A DNA stretch of 64,000 bases from Brienomyrus brachyistius (taxonomy: Eukaryota > Chordata > Actinopteri > Osteoglossiformes > Mormyridae), in NCBI RefSeq assembly GCF_023856365.1, contig NC_064534.1, positions 13,598,536 through 13,662,535 on the forward strand, written 5' to 3'. Below are positions 58,898-64,000 of the stretch, in pieces; position 1 is the stretch's first letter, and each line of letters begins with the position of its first letter. The notes beneath the pieces are model-generated. The model saw only the letters and a list, made by a program, of their open reading frames with translations. It ran no database searches and had not been told where the DNA came from. Both the position numbers and the translations under genes were made by a program.

Positions 58898-60960
58898 CAT
58901 AAGATATATGCCTTCCTGGACTGAAAGGTCAGGCCCTAACCAGTCAACATCTGGTGTTGGATTAACTGGGGTTACTACATATCCGGGTCAGTGTGTGACC
59001 AGCATGGACACCATAAACAAAAGGAGGGGTCCATGGGGGGTGCGGAGTCACACACGGGGTGAGTAATGCTCCCGCAATCACAACGCTTGTTCTACCCGCG
59101 ACACGGGATGACATAGAGTGCCGGATCAGCCCAATATGTGCAGCCTGCAGGTCAGATAGGCATCAGCAGAAACCAAACAGGAAAAAGGCTTGATCAAAGG
59201 TCCTAAGGATAAAAATACAGTATGCAGGTACACAGCACATGGATAAAACATAAGCAGTCTATTCAAGGGGACGCCAATCGCTCCAAGAGAATCTCTAACA
59301 GACGGTATACTTTACTCAAGAAACAACAAGTGTTTGTCAATTAAGCCTTGAAAAATGCCTGCATCCACGGCCAGCAGAAGCTTGCCACAGTTATGAAAAT
59401 ATATTTAGAGAAAGAGAGGTTTAGAGTGACTTAGCTACATGTCACTCAGTTTTAGGGGATTCTTGATCAGCTGTTTGAAAAAGATCTTTGACAGATAGCG
59501 CCCCCCGGAAAGCACATATCTGTGTCCAGAGCTGGACATTCAGCCGTCCAAACTAACACCAGGAAATGCTCAGTGTCGGGGAGGGGGGCATTGGGGCAGC
59601 ACACACGTTCGTCATCTCTGGACTCATGTTATTGGAAATGGACACCCCTCCGAGGACCTCACCCACTCCCAACTTTCCATTTTTATCCCCCCTCCCCCCC
59701 CCCCCCATTAGCAACAAGGGGGTCAGGTCATGCAGAAGCGGGACAAGGTTCAGGGGGCATGGGGGGTGGGCTGGTTACAACAAACAATCTGCAATGTGCG
59801 TGTCAGGTGAGGAGCCGAGCGCAATGTGCTGAACACATTAGCGCCCCATGGGCCACCCACCCTGACCTGGTGCTCCGCTGCACTCACACCCCCAAACCTA
59901 GAGTTAGGGAGCCCCCCTCCGCACATACACACACTCGGGCACTGCCTGCTAGCAATACAGATATCCAGTTGCACAATAAATCTCACACAGGCAAGAGATA
60001 AGCGGGACAGCAGAGGCTTCCAAGCTGCATGCGTCTGGATCCTGGTTCCTATGTCAGGCCTTTAACAGAGAAAACTGACATGTAGCTTTTCTACCAGGTA
60101 CTGATCATAAGGGATCACTGCTCTTACTTCAATAACATAGTGCAGCACTATGGGGCTAACTAGTTAGCAACTCTTTAACATGACTATAACATTATTATCA
60201 TTCACACTGGTACTGATCATTTTATTGGTCATCTACCAATATGAAAATAGTTAACATATAGTTTTTGAAGTTTTTTTTTTTTTTACCTTGATTGTTATCT
60301 ATTTAAGTAAATTAATAATTACCACTTTGACTGATTTGCATGGTTACAGAACTGAGTCTTTAGGAGATTCTACTCTGGAAATCTCGGTATCGCTTCACAT
60401 GCAAGACTGGATGGAAGTATGCAAAATCTGTAAATTACCTTATATGGAGGTAGGCCTAAATAAGCAAAACAGAACAACGACAAGGCATTGTAATAACAAT
60501 ACAACAATGGCTATTAAGAACGACAACTTGAAGTGTCAGTAAATGTGTTTCAAAGTCAACCGATAGAACTAGATGAAAATTGCGGATAACAGAATAATAC
60601 TAAAAACTATCATACGGATACAGCTAAATGCTCATTACACAAATCTAATCTTTGATTTTCAAGTGAAAACTTTAAATCAAAGCTATTTAACGCATTATTG
60701 AAGATACCAAAAACATATTATTAGAAAATTCTTAAAATCGTTACACATCAGCAGTTAAAATCAACTTTGAAAATGAAACTCATTTAACTAGTATTTTAGG
60801 GTTGACAAATATGTAATGGTTTCATCTAAAGTTCATGTATTATCAAAGTTCAAATATAATAAAAACAGAACCGCATCAAAGACAAAGAAGCCACAGAAAA
60901 CAGCTTTCGATCAAAAGCACGTAAAACTTCGACAACAATAAATCGACTTAAATCACAGCG
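58600..60960. other. upstream flank of nkx3-1, no gene seen
   Basis: It contains a CA microsatellite (58867-58896), a 13 bp C run (59694-59706) and AT-rich DNA. The 159-codon frame at 59522-60001 shows no family resemblance and lies in C-rich low-complexity sequence. Confidence 0.45.
58867..58896. repeat. (CA)n microsatellite
   Basis: About fifteen CA units. Confidence 0.9.
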
Positions 60961-60996
60961 CGATGTATCTGGATTAGGGTCCGCAGACTGCACGCA

Positions 60997-61069
60997 TTAC
61001 GTCATGCACCCTAGTTCGCTTCAGCCAATGAGAGCGGGCGACACCCGCCCGCAGCGCTAATGTATAAAT
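60997..61069 (+). promoter_or_regulatory. nkx3-1: nkx3-1 core promoter
   Basis: In order there are a CRE/ATF-like ttacgtca (60997-61004), CCAAT (61025-61029), a GC-box-like gggcg...cccgcccgc (61036-61052) and TATAAAT (61063-61069). Start of transcription is expected near 61095, giving a 5' UTR of about 113 nt with no upstream ATG. The close CCAAT / GC box / TATA spacing makes this the clearest promoter in the window. Confidence 0.72.
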
Positions 61070-61207
61070 TGAAGTGACGCGAGGTGTAAGTGTTCAAACT
61101 TTCAGAGTAAACTTTAACTGGAATTATCCGATCGACATCCTAGCGAATTTGCGTCTTTTGAAAACCCGAAATAAGTATAATTTAAGGTGTGCGGATTTGC
61201 AGCAGAG

Positions 61208-62135
<928 letters not shown>

Positions 62136-62155
62136 AAAGTTAAAACAGCAGACCA

Positions 62156-62161
62156 AATAAA
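62156..62161 (+). terminator. nkx3-1: nkx3-1 proximal AATAAA
   Basis: AATAAA occurs only 20 bp after the stop codon. No strong GT-rich element follows, so it is probably weak or unused. Confidence 0.3.
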
Positions 62162-62486
62162 TACGTATGTTTGGACATTCAAAAGGAGCATATAAGTGTG
62201 TACATGGGAAAAACATATATAACAAACTGTTAACTTTACAACAGGGGTGGCCTGGGTTCTCTGGCACCCTAAGTGAGATGCCCACCCACCAAAGCAGCAG
62301 AAATTACATGTTGTCAATTCATTTATATTTAAATCATTTTAGTAGCACATGTCAGTTCCACAAGAAAAGTACTTAAATATCGAAACTAGTGAACTGTAAT
62401 GTCACCGAATGCAAGCCAGGAGTATTTTGGTTTTTTTTTCACTCGATCGCCTACGACGTCTGTAGTGCGAGCCGGCCCTGCTTTAC

Positions 62487-62492
62487 AATAAA
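62487..62492 (+). terminator. nkx3-1: nkx3-1 distal polyadenylation signal
   Basis: AATAAA is followed about 25 bp later by a GT-rich run (gtgtgtgtgggtgattgcg), the arrangement expected of an efficient cleavage site. It implies a 3' UTR of about 370 nt. Confidence 0.65.
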
Positions 62493-62874
62493 GTATTTTA
62501 TATTATGAAGTTTTGAAAGTGTGTGTGGGTGATTGCGTTCTGTAGTTTTAAACATTCCAGTTTTACTTAAAGCCTCAGGTCGTTACATTTCAGAAGCGCA
62601 TCAGCGTAAACGGACAAAACGGGATTCGTGACGGAAGCTCATGACATATGTGTACCTGAGTCACTGAGACGATACAAATGAAAACATATGCAATGTGAAA
62701 TTCACACAGATGCATCCTGTACTCTGTTCCAAGAAAAACAACATTTATTAGCTTGGTACCAGAATATAGAGGTGAGGGTTGTTTATGATAATTATGAAAG
62801 TGTGTTTATCTGTTCATACTCATGATTGTTACTTCTTGCTCTCTTTCAAATGCTTGGGATGTCAATGATCCATA

Positions 62875-63440
62875 TATCTTCTCACTTATCCTGTGTAGGG
62901 TCACGAGGGGGATATCATTGATGACGGCGATGTAATTATGTTGCTCAGATGGGACCCTGAACTAATCTCTCTTTTGTTGCACCCTGCTGTTCATTGATAC
63001 AGTCATTTTTGATCAGTTGCAGAAAGCTGATGTGTTAACAGTATTAAGTACCACCGTTTGCCCACTGTAATCCTAAAGCCAATATGGACTGATTGGTTGA
63101 CACCCCCCTCTGCTCACAAACCCTGATGGACGCTCTGCATAAAAGCACTAACAACCTGCAGTGAATTTAAGTGTGTGTGTGTGTGTGTGTGTGTCAGGGG
63201 GGGGAGCCTCTGCTGGGATGGACACGGCACAAAGCAGGGCTGCTCCCTGGGTGGGGTGCCCATCCATCAGTGGGCAAATTACCCACAGACACTCACAAAC
63301 CACAGGCTATACAGAAACTTAAGTTAGCCTTAAGTTAGCCAAACTTCAGGTCACTGGGCTACAGGAAAAATCCAACACAATACAGAAAGGCCATGCAGAC
63401 TCCACATGTACAGAGTGCAGTTGGGATTTAAAGCCAGCCC
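62875..63440 (-). mobile_element. decayed fish interspersed repeat(s), CATCC family
   Basis: Near 62885-62915 the phrase cacttatcctgtgtagggtc marks the head of a minus-strand copy. Related body phrases follow after a gap: ggtggggtgcccatccatca, then cagacactcac, catgcagactccacatgtac. These may be one interrupted copy or two separate fragments. Confidence 0.45.
63171..63194. repeat. (GT)n microsatellite
   Basis: Twelve GT units, followed by a short G run. Confidence 0.95.
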
Positions 63441-64000
63441 TGTAAATCTTGAGTCCCCATGCCAGCCTGTAAATTTACATTTCAAATAGTTACTTCAACC
63501 TTCATAGGTAAATTACACACAAGTACATGAACACAATAAAGCGTTCCAAGTCTGTCGTCGCACCTTTTACATATCAATCTGTATACGTCTCATAGACCTC
63601 ACAATTACATTGCCCGCAGAGGTGAGTATGGTATGCAAAGTACTGCCAGACGTGTATTGCTGCAAGTCCTACACTGAAGTGCATGCATTACTGCTGCTGT
63701 CAGGCGCATTTCACACGTGCATACTCTTGCAGCCCTTTACATGAATGAAATTTTAAAAAAAAAACAGTGACAAGCGTGCTGAGTGAAATTCCTCAAAGCT
63801 GTAACATGGAACTCGGTGATTTAGCGACTTTAAATCGGCCAGAGTCTGTGTGTGTGAATGTGCGTTGTGATGAGCCAGCATCCTGTCTGTGGAGATTCCC
63901 AGCCTGCCATCCATCCTCTTCCTCTCGGGAGGGGTTACAGGCTCACAGGGAGCCTGCATGGGATGAGCAGAACGGAGGGCAGAAGGGTGATCGGACTTGC
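63441..64000. other. gene-free end of window
   Basis: No exon is recognised. In human the next gene on this side is SLC25A37, but none of its coding sequence is visible here. Confidence 0.45.

Noticed and set aside
59522..60001. 159-codon frame upstream of nkx3-1
   Set aside because: Low-complexity C-rich sequence with a repeated-Pro translation; no homology recognised.

Overview
The window is vertebrate nuclear DNA, almost certainly from a ray-finned fish and most likely a teleost. The evidence is GT-AG introns in recognisable vertebrate genes, a stanniocalcin C-terminal tail of teleost type (Trp-Arg-Trp-Pro block), teleost-typical interspersed repeats (Tc1-like element, tRNA-derived SINEs, hAT-type MITE, LINE tails) and many CA, AAT and poly-G microsatellites. 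I cannot name the species. Nothing looks bacterial, viral or plasmid-like, and there is no CRISPR array and no convincing RNA gene.

Three protein-coding genes are supported, all on the + strand: stc1 (four exons, 20339-26255, 252 aa), nkx2.7/nkx2-6 (two exons, 50418-52156, 297 aa) and nkx3-1 (two exons, 61208-62135, 230 aa). I assembled each model from splice sites with phase checking. Order and orientation match the human STC1 - NKX2-6 - NKX3-1 block at 8p21 as I recall it. The nkx2/nkx3 pair is the vertebrate counterpart of the ancient tinman/bagpipe linkage. Each gene has a TATA box and plausible nearby promoter elements, and AATAAA signals follow each.

Layout: 1-16.2 kb is gene-free, with scattered repeat fragments and one unexplained 176-codon ORF. 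16.26-17.75 kb is a dead Tc1-like transposon carrying a nested SINE. 20.1-27.1 kb is stc1, whose 4.9 kb first intron holds a duplicated segment of about 180 bp and a CTATA-rich tandem tract. 27-50 kb is intergenic and repeat-rich: LINE remnants, an hAT MITE with a perfect 8 bp target-site duplication, a 12 bp minisatellite, a second Tc1 relic and AAT microsatellites. 50.2-52.4 kb is nkx2.7. 52.4-61 kb is the 9 kb gap between the two homeobox genes, with two GC/CpG-rich islands and two full CTCF-core matches in divergent orientation. 61.0-62.5 kb is nkx3-1, and SINE-type repeats run to the end.

The genes do not form an operon. stc1 encodes a secreted glycoprotein hormone of calcium/phosphate balance. 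The two NK homeobox genes encode DNA-binding regulators (heart/pharyngeal and mesodermal/skeletal/urogenital roles in known relatives). I found no clear undescribed system. The most checkable leads are the candidate insulator pair between nkx2.7 and nkx3-1, the two GC-rich islands in that gap, and the intron-1 duplication in stc1.
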